Positions 32,701 through 45,150 of a DNA stretch of 64,000 bases are shown here, in pieces (position 1 is the first letter of the stretch; each line of letters opens with the position of its first letter). The stretch spans positions 39,859,286 to 39,923,285 of the forward strand of contig NC_077245.1 of assembly GCF_947179165.1 (NCBI RefSeq). Reading direction: 5' to 3'. The translations under genes were made by a program, and so were the position numbers. Source of the DNA: Solanum dulcamara (Eukaryota > Streptophyta > Magnoliopsida > Solanales > Solanaceae). A model generated the notes under the pieces. It worked only from the letters and a program-made list of their open reading frames with translations, did no database searches and was not told where the DNA came from.

Positions 32701-33284
32701 TCCGAGTCGGGATCCCCATCTCCCATAACAGGCTATCAAGCCTCTGATGCTTCTCTTCCTTTAAGCCATTATACAACTCCTCTTAATTCAACTTGTAACA
32801 CCTTAGGTATGCTATCTTGCTCTTTTACTCAAATCTTCCTTTCAGTTTTATTACCACACATTATACTATAATTCTTACGCAAATGTTTGTAGGTACGTAG
32901 AGCCATTCAAAAAATGCTTTAGTGTCGATATACTAGCGGCTTATCTACTTCGGTCGAGGTCAGGTCTCTGCTATGGCTTTTGTCCTTAATATTATTTATA
33001 TCCTAATAGTTCTGCCTCAAACCATCTTACACTTTTCTTTAATAGATTCTAAATATGGCAATCACATTGCTATTACTGACTTCCTTTTATCGAGTAATCC
33101 TTTGACCTCGCTCTTAGTATGCCAATGTTCGTAAGCTGTACCACTATTCTTGTGCCATTTTCACGAGGTGCATTGTATTTCAGTCATAATCTTTTCTTCT
33201 CTTGGCTTACTCTGTTCTATATGTGTTGTTGTACTAACACACCTTTATAATCTCTTTTTTTCATACTTGTCTCGTTCCCTTTCT
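32701..33284 (-). mobile_element. Internal region of element 2, no recognisable domain
   Basis: No supported ORF. Colinear with 27200-27773; describes shared non-coding or fully decayed pol sequence. Confidence 0.55.
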
Positions 33285-33388
33285 CACTTCCTAGGGGGTC
33301 ACCCATCCCAGTGCTACTCTCGTCCAAGCATGCTTAACTTCGGAGTTTTGATGGGATCCGGTACATTAGTGCGGGTATGATCGAGTCC
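33285..33388 (-). pseudogene. 5S rRNA-derived segment in element 2
   Basis: Minus strand GGACTCGATCATACCCGCAC ... ACTCCGAAGTTAAGCATGCT ... GGGATGGGTGACCCCCTAGG: about 11 differences in 104 positions by eye from the plant 5S form as I remember it. The internal promoter blocks (A-box, intermediate element, C-box) are nearly canonical. It lies at the same place and orientation as the segment in element 1, so one insertion predates the copies. Confidence 0.92.
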
Positions 33389-35267
33389 ATCCCTTATAGG
33401 GTCTCGTTTGAAGTTTAAGAGTTCCATTTACATACGATAGCGTCAGTTGATTTTCTCTTACCCTTGTACTTCTCTTGTCCATTTCCCTCCTTTTAGGGTG
33501 TACTTATGTCATCCTCCATTTATTTTCAGCTATTCATACGCGAATGATTCCACTCCAATATATTTAACGTGCTGCACCATATCTACATGTTCTGTTAAAT
33601 CTTCCATACGTTAGGTTGCCTTTATAGGAAACCCTAGCACAATCGTAGGGTGCTTTAGTATTTGGAAAATATCGTATAGAATCTCATCTAACGATTGATA
33701 CTCGAGTAATATCCGTAATGTAGCAGTGCATTCAAAGCCACATTCCATTCATCCCAATTAGTAATTAGTGGGGGCTCATAATTGGTGCAATTCCCCATTC
33801 GAGTGTACTTATACTTTAATGACTCATGTTCCAAGCTTCATCATTATACTAACTTTATTCCCGTGGATACAACTTATTCTTCTAATAACCTCGTAATGCA
33901 GTAGTTGTTCTGCAAATCGACATACCCTCTCCTTGCAGGATCTCACTAATCATTAAGTTGGAGTCACGTATATTAACTTCGTTATGCCTTTTAAACTTTC
34001 ATCTTTGTCATGTGCTTCAGGCTCCCTTCTAATGCTGCTTAAAACCATTTTAACTTCATTGTAGTAGGGGCCTTATCTTATTACTCTTTCATCATACTAT
34101 ACTTTCAATTCGTAACTGTCTATCTCCCTTTTTGTCATCACACAACCTTTATTCGAAACTTTCCTTACTAAGCTTTACTTATTCTCACAACGGTTTTGGT
34201 TATATTCACCTGGTATCCTGTTCACATTCATTCTCATAGTATAACACTGCTTGACTTTCTTTACGATTATCACTATGGGCTACCTACCTTTCTTAGTTAG
34301 TATTATCCTTAGTGTTTCACAAGTTGTCTTATTAACACTTCATATCTGTCACAGTTCTTTATCCCTCGTACACTTGTCTTAATCATACTGTTACTTCCTT
34401 CAACTATAACTTGTCATAGTTTATCCTTATGTATCAATTCAGGTGATGCCTTACTATATCATTTTATCCTGATCTATCAGTCCTCTCTGAGTCATCTTCT
34501 TTGGCTTATAAGTCCTTTCTAACTCCGTTCTACTATTCCAGTATCGACCTCCTAGTTTCTATTGCCATTAACTCAGCAATTAACTTATTTCTCGAGGTCA
34601 GCCATACTCGTTTAGTCAAATCTCATCATTGTTGTGAGAATAACCTTTGAAGACATACTACAACCCTATATCTCATTCTCCTCTAATTTCTAGGAAAATT
34701 TGGGCGGAGTATCCTCTGTATTTCTTACTATCTCAACAGTTGCACATAAAAAATACCAACAATGCCTCACAGGGCACACAGATATATATTCGTATCGTAT
34801 CATATCGCAGCCACCCAGGGAACACTTATATATTCATATCATCTCATATCGCAGCCATACAAGGCTCCCACATTAGCAGTATGAACATGGACTTACCTCG
34901 GATGTCCCCTCGAACTGCACCTGTTTCACTTCCCTATATAATATTCCTTTCAGTTTCCAACTTTATATATCAATTGTATTGCAATACCTTACCTGACATA
35001 GGTCCTTCGTGCCTTTGCCTACCTGCGTTCTTCGTAACATCCAATATTGTCAGTTATTTTCTTCTATCGGCGTTGTCCTCCTGCTAAAATCGCAGGTTAG
35101 TATGAGGGATTTCATTTCCTATGGCTCGGCTCTATTGCACGATCTTAGATATGAAAGAAAATAACATCCTAAATATCCTGTAGCCTCTTGTCTATAGATG
35201 TGGTGCACAACACACCAATAAACAAGACTCTACAAGACACTATTTGTAGATATTCCAAGGATGAACT
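33389..35267 (-). mobile_element. 5' internal region and leader of element 2, non-coding
   Basis: No gag, protease or RT motif in any minus frame. Near 34790-34870 two units read GTGGCTGCGATATGAGATGA and AGCCGACGA-free variants followed by TATGAATATATA; similar units lie at 42565-42650. The leader next to the primer site (GTCTTGTAGAGTCTTGTTTA ... GATCGTGCAATAGAGCCGAG) aligns with 22750-22980 and 42149-42380. From about 33800 to 34600 I see nothing recognisable. Confidence 0.65.
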
Positions 35268-35279
35268 GCTCTGATACCA
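35268..35279 (-). promoter_or_regulatory. Primer-binding site of element 2
   Basis: Minus TGGTATCAGAGC, perfect to the initiator-Met tRNA 3' end, four bases from the LTR end at 35284. Confidence 0.92.
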
Positions 35280-35738
35280 CTTCTGTCATGACCCAACCCA
35301 GTAGGCCGCGACTGGGGTCTGACCTGGACCCTCTTATGCGTATTTATCAGCTACACTTAAGTTGAACCGTGTGTGATGTGAAACTATACACGAAAACCTC
35401 AATAGTTTAAAACTTTTTCATGTACCTATAGCCTCTTTCATTCGTATCGTATCATGAAAGGGCACGCGCCGACGAGGCTGCCATAACATAAAAACATTTA
35501 CAACATGTCGTATAGGCATCGTTGAAACAAACTTATAAACAACCCACATACATATGTCTACAGACCTCTAGGAATAGTAACAACAACATATGGTGGGACA
35601 GGGCCCCCGTCATACCCCTAAATGTACAAATATATAAATTAAGTGATCAGTATCAAAAATTAGGCTCTAGAACAGTGAAGCACTTCCGACATAGTTGAGA
35701 GGAACTCCTAAGCTGACGGATCTCCAGAATGAGCATCT

Positions 35739-35801
35739 GTAACTGTGGGCATGAAACGCAGCCCCCCGGGGAATGAGGGGTCAGCACGATATATCTACTG
35801 A
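35739..35801 (-). other. Three-hairpin LTR module
   Basis: TCAGTAG/GTGCTGA (weakened), C/G stem with one interruption, third stem CTGC/ACAG. Confidence 0.55.
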
Positions 35802-35927
35802 GTATATAAAGAATAACGCATCACAACTGAGAGAACAAATTAAATGGGGATGCAGGAAAAAAGTATAACAGTTAATAAGGCACTATACCTGCATCTTATA
35901 ACATAAATGCATGTACACCATCTTCAC

Positions 35928-36337
35928 ATATCGTATCCGGCTCGCTGGAGGACTCGGTGTTACCATGTTATCGCATAAGGCATTGTGTCATATGTTACGA
36001 TTATATTATTATGTTTTCACATGCATGCCTATCTATCAATACATATCATACCGTACCCGGCCCAGTATGGGTCTCGGTGCTATAATCATATCATCACATA
36101 CCGTACTCAGCCAACTAGGGGACTCGGTGTTATAATCATATCATCATATACCACACCCGGCCCATTAGGGGACTCAGTGTTATCATCATATCGTCATATA
36201 CCGTACCCGTCCCATTAAGGGACTCGGTGTTATCATCATATCATGATATACCGTACCCGACCCATTAGGGGACTCGGTGTTATCATCATATCATCATATA
36301 CCGTACCCGGCCCAATAGGGGACTCGGTGTCATAATC
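35928..36337 (-). repeat. 50-bp LTR minisatellite, about 8 units
   Basis: Same unit as 28818-29272; the last five units near 36120-36337 keep the 50-bp period. Confidence 0.85.
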
Positions 36338-38497
36338 ATCATGTATAGGTAGATCATTATCTGAGACTCACTAGGGTAATCACACTGAACGGTCATTCGT
36401 GGATAAGGATAATAATCATCTCAGGTGTCCTTTGAGTGCCACTAGGTCTATATTAAGAGAAGTCTCAGGAATTATAGACATATTTTAAGGTAATGCCAAC
36501 CGTCTTAAGGAAATCATAAACATCTGTCATCATAGAGTCCTTTGGAATAGGAGCTCTAAGTCCCTCTATTAATCGACATATAGACGGTTCAAGGAAGGTA
36601 GCTCAACTACAATGAGAGTTTTCCTTCTAAGGAGTGAATATGAGACATATAGCGTACTCGGAGCTTACGAATGGACTTACTCTAGAGCTCGTATCATGTA
36701 TCGTTTTCTTTAAGACATGTCAAAAGAAAGAAAGGGTAGGCCTCACCTGTTTGTCCCTTCCTATCCCAAAGGGGTCTGAGAGACAACAATTCACCTATCG
36801 TAGGTGTCCTAGTGTTCAGCAGTGGATAAGAATCAGGAGGTATGCTCGGGTCCTTATGAATGGGATTATCCCCACTTGCATACGCAGATATACATAGCGC
36901 ACTTCTATCAAGGATATGCCAAGAGGAAGGAAATAGCTTTACGTATCCTCTACTTTCCATTATCCAGGAGACCGTGAGAGACACTAACTCAATTAGCATA
37001 GGAGCTTTCACCTCCATAAGTAGGTAGGGGTCGTGAATCATATTCGGAACTTCGTGAGTAGATTCGTCCCCATATGTTATATACACATCATATTTAGGAC
37101 TAAGACATGTCAAGAGAAGGAAAGGATAGCCTTACATACACATCACTTCCTAACATAGGGAAGCCTTGAGATGCCCTAGTTCAATTACTGTAAGAGTGCT
37201 TTCATCCAGAAGTAAATGAGGACCGTGAATTACGCTTGGCATTTATGAGTAGATTTTCCCTCAATCTCATATCAATCATTACTTAACTTGAAGAAAATGC
37301 CAAAAGAAGAAACAAGATAGGCTTTACATACTTATGCCAAAACATGCCAAAAGAAAGCTTAACATACCTTGTCAGAATTATTCCTTATCCTGTTTGCTTC
37401 GCCATCCTTTGAACCTATTCAACATGAAATTAATATGAATGTCAACCCCTTTTAACTTTCCATCACCCTAGTTTACACCTAAGTATTAATGGAATCTATT
37501 TCCGTAGTCGTTTCCCCGACTAGTTCTGTTATTCGCTAAGGCGTCGACGAAAGTTCGGCAGCACCTCCCCTATAATATGCCCTATCCGAATTTCTGATAA
37601 GGTCCCTAAGACCTACAGCCAACCAAAAACAACAACCTTCAGCATATGTTTAAGAAATTCCCACCAACAATATACAACATAAACTCCAAATGACTTATTC
37701 AAAAATACGATATCACAATAGGGCGTCTAGCCCTTATTTTGTAACGCCTTTAATTATGCGCAACGAGGGGTCATGTGGATTCAACCATCAGCACCCTAAA
37801 CCACATTAGAACATATTTAGGCCCTGAAACAACACATCACACCCCTGCAGAAGCACCCCACACGTACAACACCCCATTTCGACTACAATTTAACTAAGAC
37901 GACTTTAATTTCGATTGTTTCTATCGTCGAGCATTTCCACGACTTTTTTTATACTTACAGCGGTATAAAAGGTGTAAAACACACTAAATAACAACCCCAT
38001 AAACCTCAAATTAGAATATAAAACCTTACCTTTCCCGAAATTGGCCAAAACACGCCGAAACCCACCTCGGAAAATCTCTTGATGTGCTGAAACGGAGTGG
38101 ACTGTTCGCTGTCCGTTTGGTGCTGATACAAACCTTAAATTTACATTATTAACACCCTCATAATATTTAAAAACCCTTAACAAAACGTGGTAGAAGATAA
38201 TCAAGTCATAGCTTATCAAATGGCCTTCCAAACACGCTGAAAATTATCTTCGGAACCTCCTTGACGCGGCTGAAATGCTGTGGCAGCTTGTTAGTCGTTT
38301 TTTGCTCCCCAAAATAGGTAAGATACATTTTTAAACACCTCCAATTGATATAATAATACCTTATCTAATTAATTTACGGAGCGAAATCGGGACGTACCTA
38401 TTTTTCTCCTCCAAGCAGTCATGTTTTTCTCTCTTGTTCTAGGGTTTGTTCTTGAGTTTTTGCTGAAGTTTAATGGATCAGATCTGAAATATAAGAC

Positions 38498-38702
38498 ACA
38501 TATACATGTATATATTTGGTCCTAGGAGGTTACACGTGTCATCCTCATATGGTGACACGTGTCCAGCCCCTATTGGGCCACGGATCCATGCCTTACCCCT
38601 AGGCTGCCATATGTCCTTGTGGGCCCCACCTCCCAAGTAGGTGGGACACCTACTTGACCCTAAGTAGGTGAGTCACCTGCTTGCTTGAGGTGCTGCCACG
38701 TG
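38498..38702 (-). promoter_or_regulatory. LTR U3 promoter of element 2, minus strand
   Basis: CACGTG at 38533-38538, 38556-38561 and 38697-38702, an AAGTAGGTGGGACACCTACTT-type palindrome at about 38633-38654, and TATA sequence ACATATACATGTATATAT at about 38498-38517. Confidence 0.58.
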
Positions 38703-39023
38703 TCGTCTTTTCCCCTTCCTCATAGGTTCGTAATCTTGTATTATTTTAGGAGCCTATGTAATCCATGCTACGTAAGCTTGGTATGTCCTTAAGAAACTCA
38801 AGTATGTAAGACGTCTAAGTTTGTAACTTACGTAGGTAAATTGAGTCCTACGACTCATTATTCAGCCTCAAATTCCTTCCGGATTCTTATGACTCTATTT
38901 CCAACCTTCTCTACTATGGGGTAATACATTCTCCTTTCCTTGGAGTTGGTTGATAGTATTGTAGCTTATCCATCTCATATGATAATGTCTAAAGAACTTA
39001 AGAGACATTCCGAGCTCGAGAGT

Positions 39024-39069
39024 GTTGGAGCTTGTATTGTGTAATGTCGAAGTGATTTACTTGTAAATA
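39024..39069. other. 46-bp spacer between two divergent 5' LTRs
   Basis: TTGGAGCTTGTATTGTGTAA and following, ending AAATA. It resembles neither LTR. It is the only sequence between element 2 (minus) and element 3 (plus), so the U3 ends lie head-to-head. Confidence 0.7.
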
Positions 39070-39532
39070 TGTTACACCCCACACTTTTAAAACCCGGAAT
39101 GTCTCATAAGTTCCTTAGACATTATCATGTGAGCCGGATATATTACGACACTATCAAATGACTCTAAGGAAGAGAGAATGGGATACCCCATAGTAGAGAA
39201 GGTTGGAAATGGAGTCATAAGAATCCGGAAGGAATTGGAGGCCAAGTAATTAGTCGTAGGACTTGATTTACCTACATAAGCTACTAATTTGGAAGTTTTA
39301 CATACTTAAGTTATTGGAGTACGTACCAAGTTTGCGTAGAACGGATTACATAGTCTTTTAAAATAAGACGAGATTACAAACCTACGAGAGGGAACCAACA
39401 ACTAGTTTCCGAACTTACGAAAGTAAAGGAAGAAGGTGACAAGCAAGCACCTCAAGCAAGTAGGTGGTGGAGGCTGCCATAGAGCAGCATGTGATTGGCC
39501 ACAGGGATTGAGGTGGCACTATAGGAGGCTGC

Positions 39533-39612
39533 CACGTGTCACCCTAGGGGACTGCCACTTGGCACCCTAGAGGGATGCCACTTGGCACCTTCTAAAGAGG
39601 GGTATATATGTG
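39533..39612 (+). promoter_or_regulatory. LTR U3 promoter of element 3 (5' copy)
   Basis: GCCACGTGTC at 39531-39540, then two GCCACTTGGC relics near 39554 and 39578, and GGTATATATGTGTG (TATA) at 39601-39614. Confidence 0.6.
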
Positions 39613-41607
39613 TGTTAAGTGACACTTAGTCACATTTTTCATCAAAATATCCAGCCAAAGTAAAGAGAAACAAACGTGAAGAACACAAGGAACAAGCCAG
39701 CCACATTTTTGAGAAATTAAAGGTAAGTTCTTCAGTTTTTCTCCATGAATTAATTATCTACGGTGTTCCTCAACTACATGGAGATGTATATATGTGTATT
39801 ACGACGTCTACAAAATTAATTCTTCAGCTTGTAACTTGAGAAAAAATTGAATGAACAAAGAGAAAAAATGTTAAAAACTAGTTAACAAACCCATTTTTGG
39901 AGGGGACAGTTGTTAGTAATATTGGTATACCTTCTTGTGTATAGCTTCATTTCGAGTGATTCAATATGTTTTGGAAAGGTATTTAATAGGTATATAAATT
40001 TAATTTAGACTTTCAAATCCAGTTTTGCATTTAGCTTCTCGAAAAAGGGTGATGAAGTGTAGAGGAGGTACTGCCCAGATTTTGGGTTTGGAAATCTTAC
40101 ACGGATTGCTGTTGGTGTTTTGGGCATATCTTTTTGTAAAAAATTGATGTAGGGGCATTTCGAAATTTTATACTACCCTAAGACACATGTATATAACTTT
40201 CATGAAGGACGTAAATCCTATATCCCTCCATTACCCCTTCGAAACGAAGCGACAAGGTAAAACAGTAAGTTGTCCAGAATTCACGTTTTGATAGTTTTGA
40301 GTGAGTTGTTGCTGCAGGGGTGTAATGTATTGTTGCAGGGCCTAAATGCATTCTAAAAGGGATGTGGATGCTGCTGGTTGCAGACACACGACCCCTCGTT
40401 GCGTATAATGAAAGGCATTACAAAATAAAGGCTAGATGCCCTATTATGATATCGTATTTTTGAATTAGTCGTTTGGAGTTTATGTTGTATATTATTGGTG
40501 TGGATTACTTAAACATATGCTAAAGGTTGTTGTTGTTGGTTGGCTGTAGGTCTTAGAGACCTAATCGGAAATTCGTATAGGGCACATTATAGGGGAGGTG
40601 CTGCCCAATTTTTGTTAACACCTTAACAAACTAAAGAACTAGTCGAGGAAATGACTAAGGAAATAGATTCCATTAATACTAAGGTGTAACCTAAGATGAA
40701 GGAAAGCTAACAGTAGTTGATATTCATATTACTTTCATGTTTAATAGGTTCAAAGGACGGCGAGGCAAACAGGATAAGGAATAATTCAGACAAGGTATGT
40801 GAAGCTTCTCTTGGTATGTTTTGGTTATAGGTATGTAAAGCCTATCTTTTCTCTTTTGGCATGTCTTAGATGTAAGAAGGATATGATATGAGCTTTGGGG
40901 GTAATTCCATTCTCAGGTTCTGAATATGACTTCAGGACCATTACTCACTTTTGAATGTTAAACTTTAAAGTAGTAAGCTGCTATCTTCGAGTCTTCTATA
41001 TGACTGTATAACAATTGATTCGACTAAAATCTTGTTTGTAAAAAAGAAAGGATATGAGATAATCAATGCTCGGACTGCTATAAGATATTTCACATTGGCA
41101 TACGCCTAAGATTTCTAAAAAGTCCTTTTTACATAGTCCTTAGTGACAGTTAGAGAGTATATGTCATGTACCTTCTGCCCTGATCCCCAGGTGATTGTTC
41201 ACTTGATGACTTCATTGAGTCTCAGATAATGATTTAAACTGTGTTTGGTTTCTTACAACTCTACTCAAGTATACTGTAACACTCTTTCACCGAATCTCGG
41301 GCCGTGTCGTTTATCGTGCACAACTAACTGCATTATCCACTGAGCCCTTCACTAGAGGGTCGGGTACGTATGTATATATATATGATGATGATGTGTTGTA
41401 ATAAGGTGACGATGGCGCGGGGCCTGATACTGATACTATAAATATGATTCACTATATTCCCGAAAGAGCCGGCTATATTGTATAATTTGAGCATGCATGC
41501 TTTTATGACTCATAGAGTTCAGGTACAGGTTTTCAATTTTGATAGTTTATCCCCTGTTTCTCTACTTCAGATATGCTTCTAGTTGTACTATGTTATGTTT
41601 TACATAC

Positions 41608-41668
41608 TCAGTACATATCTCGTACCGACCCCCCTTATTCGGAGGGCTGCGTTCATGCCCGCAGGTAC
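41608..41668 (+). other. Three-hairpin LTR module
   Basis: First stem one mismatch (GTACCGA), C/G stem broken by one A, third stem CTGC/GCAG intact. Confidence 0.6.
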
Positions 41669-42136
41669 AGATACAGGTTTTGGGAGTCCGTCAGCTTAGG
41701 ATTCCATGCAGTTCAGCTGGAAGAGGCTCCATTGTATCGGGGCCTAGTTTTTGATACTATCTACTGATGTATAAAATTGTTTTGTCCATTCGGGGGTAAG
41801 GTGGGGGCCCTGTTCCGCCATATATTGTTAATTATATTGTTAGAGGTCTGCAGATATGTATATGTGGGTTGTGTATGTCAGTTTGATTTAGCTGGGTATA
41901 CATGATATATGATATATGTTATTACGTTATGGTAGCCTTGTCGGCTATCGTGCCTTTTCATGTTGTGATACAAATGAAAAAGGGCTACAGGTTTATGAAA
42001 ATGTTATCACAAGTGGGGCTTTGTTACATGATATTTCCTTATTTACAGTTTAATGTGACCACAGCTGATAGATATTTGTACAGGGGATCCAGGTTGGACA
42101 CCAGTTGCGACCTACAGGGTTGGGTCATGACAGAAG

Positions 42137-42148
42137 TGGTATCAGAGC
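42137..42148 (+). promoter_or_regulatory. Primer-binding site of element 3
   Basis: TGGTATCAGAGC, perfect to the initiator-Met tRNA 3' end, four bases after the LTR. Confidence 0.95.
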
Positions 42149-44294
42149 AGTTCGTCCTTGGAGTGTCTGTAGACCGTGTCTAGTAGAGTCTTGGTTATCG
42201 ATGTGTTCCGCACCACATCTATAAACATGAAGCTACAGGATATTTAAGGTGTTACCTTTCTTCTACATTTGAGATCGTGCTATAGATCCGAGTCATAGGA
42301 AAATTCCTTATACTAACCTTGGATCTTAACAGAAGGATGACATCAACTGAAGCAAGTAATTGACGATATGGAAAGTTACGAAGCATGTATGTAAGTAAAG
42401 TAAAGGCACGAAAGATATCTATCTATTTGAGTAAGGTATGGAAGTAATATTGGAATGTAAAGTCGAGACCTGAAAGGAAAGAAGACAAGAAGTGCAACAA
42501 ATGCAGTTTGCAGTTTGACGTATGAGGTAAGTCCAGTATTTTTATATTATTATTAACACTAAAAGCCCTGTGTGGCTACGATATGAGATGATATTGAAAG
42601 CCCTGTACGACTGTGATATGACCTGAATATATATATATGTGTTGGCCTTGTGAGGCATTATTGGTATTTTCTACGTGTAGATTTTGGGATAAGTGAGAAA
42701 TGTAGAGGAAACTCTGTCAAAATTTTCCCAGAACAAGAAAAAGGGAGTAAAACATAGCTTATAACATGTCTTGGAAATTGATACCGAGTACCCATATTAT
42801 GCCAAATTAAAGCTGTAAGAGGTACCCTTCAGGTCGTCGATAAGGGGCACCCTTTTCACTTGAAGAATTTTATTTTGGAGGAACAAAAGCTTATTTAAGT
42901 AGTAAAGTTCAGACTACAGTATCTCCAGCAATAATGGTGATATGAAAAAAAAACGAAGGAGAGAAGCTCAGGTTGAAGGGTGAGATGTCCAGTAATTGAA
43001 CATTACTCTTTTTGAAAGTACTAAGTCCCAACTCCTATTGTAAATTGGATGAGTTGTTCATAACTCAAGTACTCTGATGTGTAAGAGGTTCTGATTTCTT
43101 CCAACAATGGTTGGAAAATGATTTATGATAACAGTTTATAGTTCTCCACCGACTAATTAGGAAAAGAACTCCTAACGAAAGCATCTCAAGGAGATGTCAA
43201 GGATTGAATACGAATACGAATTTAAAGGGGGATATGTAAGTATGAATTGAACAATGTGATATGAGTATGCAGGGATAAAGTGGAACCACTAGTAAGACGC
43301 ACTTAGTACGCGTTCACTAAGTAAAAGGCCTGCGTTGAGAATGCAGTATGAGCATTGAGCTTAAGATACAAAAAAAATGACGCGTGTACACAACGTCGCC
43401 TAGAAATAGTAGAACCCTTAAGGGACGAGGACAACAAACTTAAGGAATAATTGGTGTAACCTACATTCACCCTAAGGAATAAAGGATATAGGTTGGGGTA
43501 AAACTACTACTTCAAGAAAACCTTAAATAATTATTGTCGGAATACTAGCACTGCCTAATTGGAATTGGAACGACTACAGGTGCTAAGTAATTCTTGGAAA
43601 CAGAAAAATAGAAGGTGTCCTTGGATGAGTTGTCCCCTGGGTCACATTATTCAACTACCGATTCGTAGATAAGACATCACATTAGATATGGAAAGATTCT
43701 CATCGCTTCGTAATTTAGCCATGGCTCTGTACGCGGATAGTCCGATTGTAAATTATGAAGATAGAAGGAGACATGATGTAGTACCAAGTAGATTGGAGGA
43801 GGAGATTGGGCAAAATTGAGAATGGACAAAGAGACATAGAGCAAGGTACAAGCAGATGAAATTACGAGTACGGGGAAGTTAATAAGAAAATGGCAAAGGT
43901 AGGAGGAGGCAATTGATATAGCAATATATGTGAGATAGACGTCTAAACTTCAATAAGATATCTTGTTGAACCAAGTTAAAAAGGTCCGGAAGCTACCAAT
44001 AATTGGATGGAAGCCAGAATACTACATAAGGCAGCGTTAAGAAGTTTGTGACGAGACCCTGAACAACATAATACTAGAAGGCGGCTGTGTATAAAAACAA
44101 AAGAGTGTAACCATGAAAGGATACCAGCCAACTTAAGAGACATTACGAAGGATAATGATAGTATGCTAGACCAAAAGCCAAAATGTTGGTTATAGAGTTA
44201 GTCGCAAATGATGTTGCGATAGATAAATAACCAAAGAAAAAGGAATAGAAAGCCTCCTATGGTAGAAAATAAGGAGAACACAAAGTGAATAGAG
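42149..44294 (+). mobile_element. Leader and 5' internal region of element 3, non-coding
   Basis: More than 2 kb where gag, protease and RT should be, without any ORF or motif I can assign. Two GCCCTGTGTGGCTACGATAT-type units (42565-42650) and TGTGAGGCATTATTGG match the leader of element 2 near 34770-34870. The stretch 43551-43870 is recognisable again, reversed, at 18061-18540. So the sequence is a shared family trait rather than random filler. Confidence 0.65.
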
Positions 44295-44444
44295 GATAGT
44301 GGAGCTAAATGTCTACGCCGATACTAGATGCAAGATAACAGACGAAAGGACAGGGCAAAACATAAATACTCGCGAGACAATGCTAAGGTAAATCTGGAGC
44401 TAAATTGAGTGTCCCATACATTATGGCAAGGATTACATTGAAAC

Positions 44445-44557
44445 GTGACACGAAGACTTTTTAGGGAGGTCACCCATCCCAGTATTACTCTATCCCCAGC
44501 ACGCTTAACCTCAAAATTCTGATGGAACTTAATGCGTTAGTGCTGGTATGATCACGC
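44445..44557 (-). pseudogene. 5S rRNA-derived segment, antisense to element 3
   Basis: Plus strand GACACGAAGACTTTTTAGGG then AGGTCACCCATCCCAGTATT ... GCTGGTATGATC is the reverse complement of near full-length plant 5S rRNA, including the 3' part that the two other copies lack. It is on the minus strand in a plus-strand element, the opposite relative orientation to the copies at 27774 and 33285, so I infer a separate insertion. Substitutions in the A-box region (GAGGTTAAGCGTGCTGGGGA) suggest it is not active. Confidence 0.9.
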
Positions 44558-45029
44558 GAGATGGAAGAATTGGAACTAGCGGCGGAGGAATGACAGAAGA
44601 TTATATTCCTAGAATACTATACGTTACGTTGAGGGTATTTTAAAAAGGATTTAAGTGAGACAAGAAGAATTAGCTAACTGCTAACTGACGACGCACTCAA
44701 ATGCCACTGCTCTTCAATATAAAACTAGTTAATGAGAGGAAAACCGCAGAATCACTATATGGGCCATTGGGCGAGGGAATTTCGACACCACTTGGTAGCC
44801 AACTCTGAGGGCGAAAAAGCAGAACCCAAGAGGTAAGGGTACCAGCTGATGTAATTTATGAATGACAGGAAGCAATGCCCAAGGTCGAAAATTTCATATT
44901 ATGACCAGGACTACAAGACTCATTTCTCACTCCAGCACTAGATGAATCTGGAGGGAATGTTAGTTGTGGATTAACGATATTAGTCCCTGCTCCTTCGATC
45001 AAAGGTTACCTACTCCACCGAGAAGGTGT

Positions 45030-45150
45030 AAAATTGTAGAGTAAAAGAGTGGTAGGACCTTATGGAGTCCCCACAGCTATTTTCCTAGGCAAGGGAGCTC
45101 AAGTTGTAATTAACTATCGAGAGGCACAAAGACAGGTTAAGCCAAATTAC
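45030..45150 (+). pseudogene. Possible integrase-core scrap
   Basis: Reads VVGPYGVPTAIFLGKGAQVV then INY, similar to IVRLHGVPTSIVSDRGAQFT in Gypsy integrases, with the second core Asp replaced. If correct, element 3 holds two integrase relics, in keeping with the internal duplication. Short and decayed; moderate to low certainty. Confidence 0.4.

Larger units (their letters stand above)
35284..39023 (-). mobile_element. 5' LTR of element 2 (about 3.7 kb)
   Basis: U5 end TGTCATGACCCAACCCAGTA at 35284; runs through module, 50-bp array, 190-bp repeats and U3 to GAGCTCGAGAGTG at 39023, where the last 12 bases or so (the expected TGTTACACCCCG start) are missing. It differs clearly from the 3' LTR in the U3/R part (38041-38720), so the pair did not arise in one reverse transcription or has been exchanged by recombination. 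An open frame of 139 codons (37113-36694) is judged incidental. Confidence 0.85.
39070..42132 (+). mobile_element. 5' LTR of complete element 3 (3063 bp)
   Basis: TGTTACACCCC ... GGGTCATGACA, followed by GAAG and the primer site. Close match to 46772-49848: sampled stretches differ by about 2 % (39661-39960) to over 10 % (41400-41480), roughly 95 % overall by eye. G-box at 39533-39538; two neighbouring sites have decayed to CACTTGG. Confidence 0.93.

Noticed and set aside
36694..37113. 139-codon frame in LTRs (also 29629-30048), at first sight a conserved LTR protein
   Set aside because: The same frame has stops in the LTRs at 21034, 23522 and near 51690, and similarity between the two open copies is explained by recent LTR duplication.
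27774..44557. 5S segments as genuine 5S rRNA genes
   Set aside because: Each is single, mutated or 3'-truncated and inside retroelement sequence; no tandem array, no T-run terminator at the right place.
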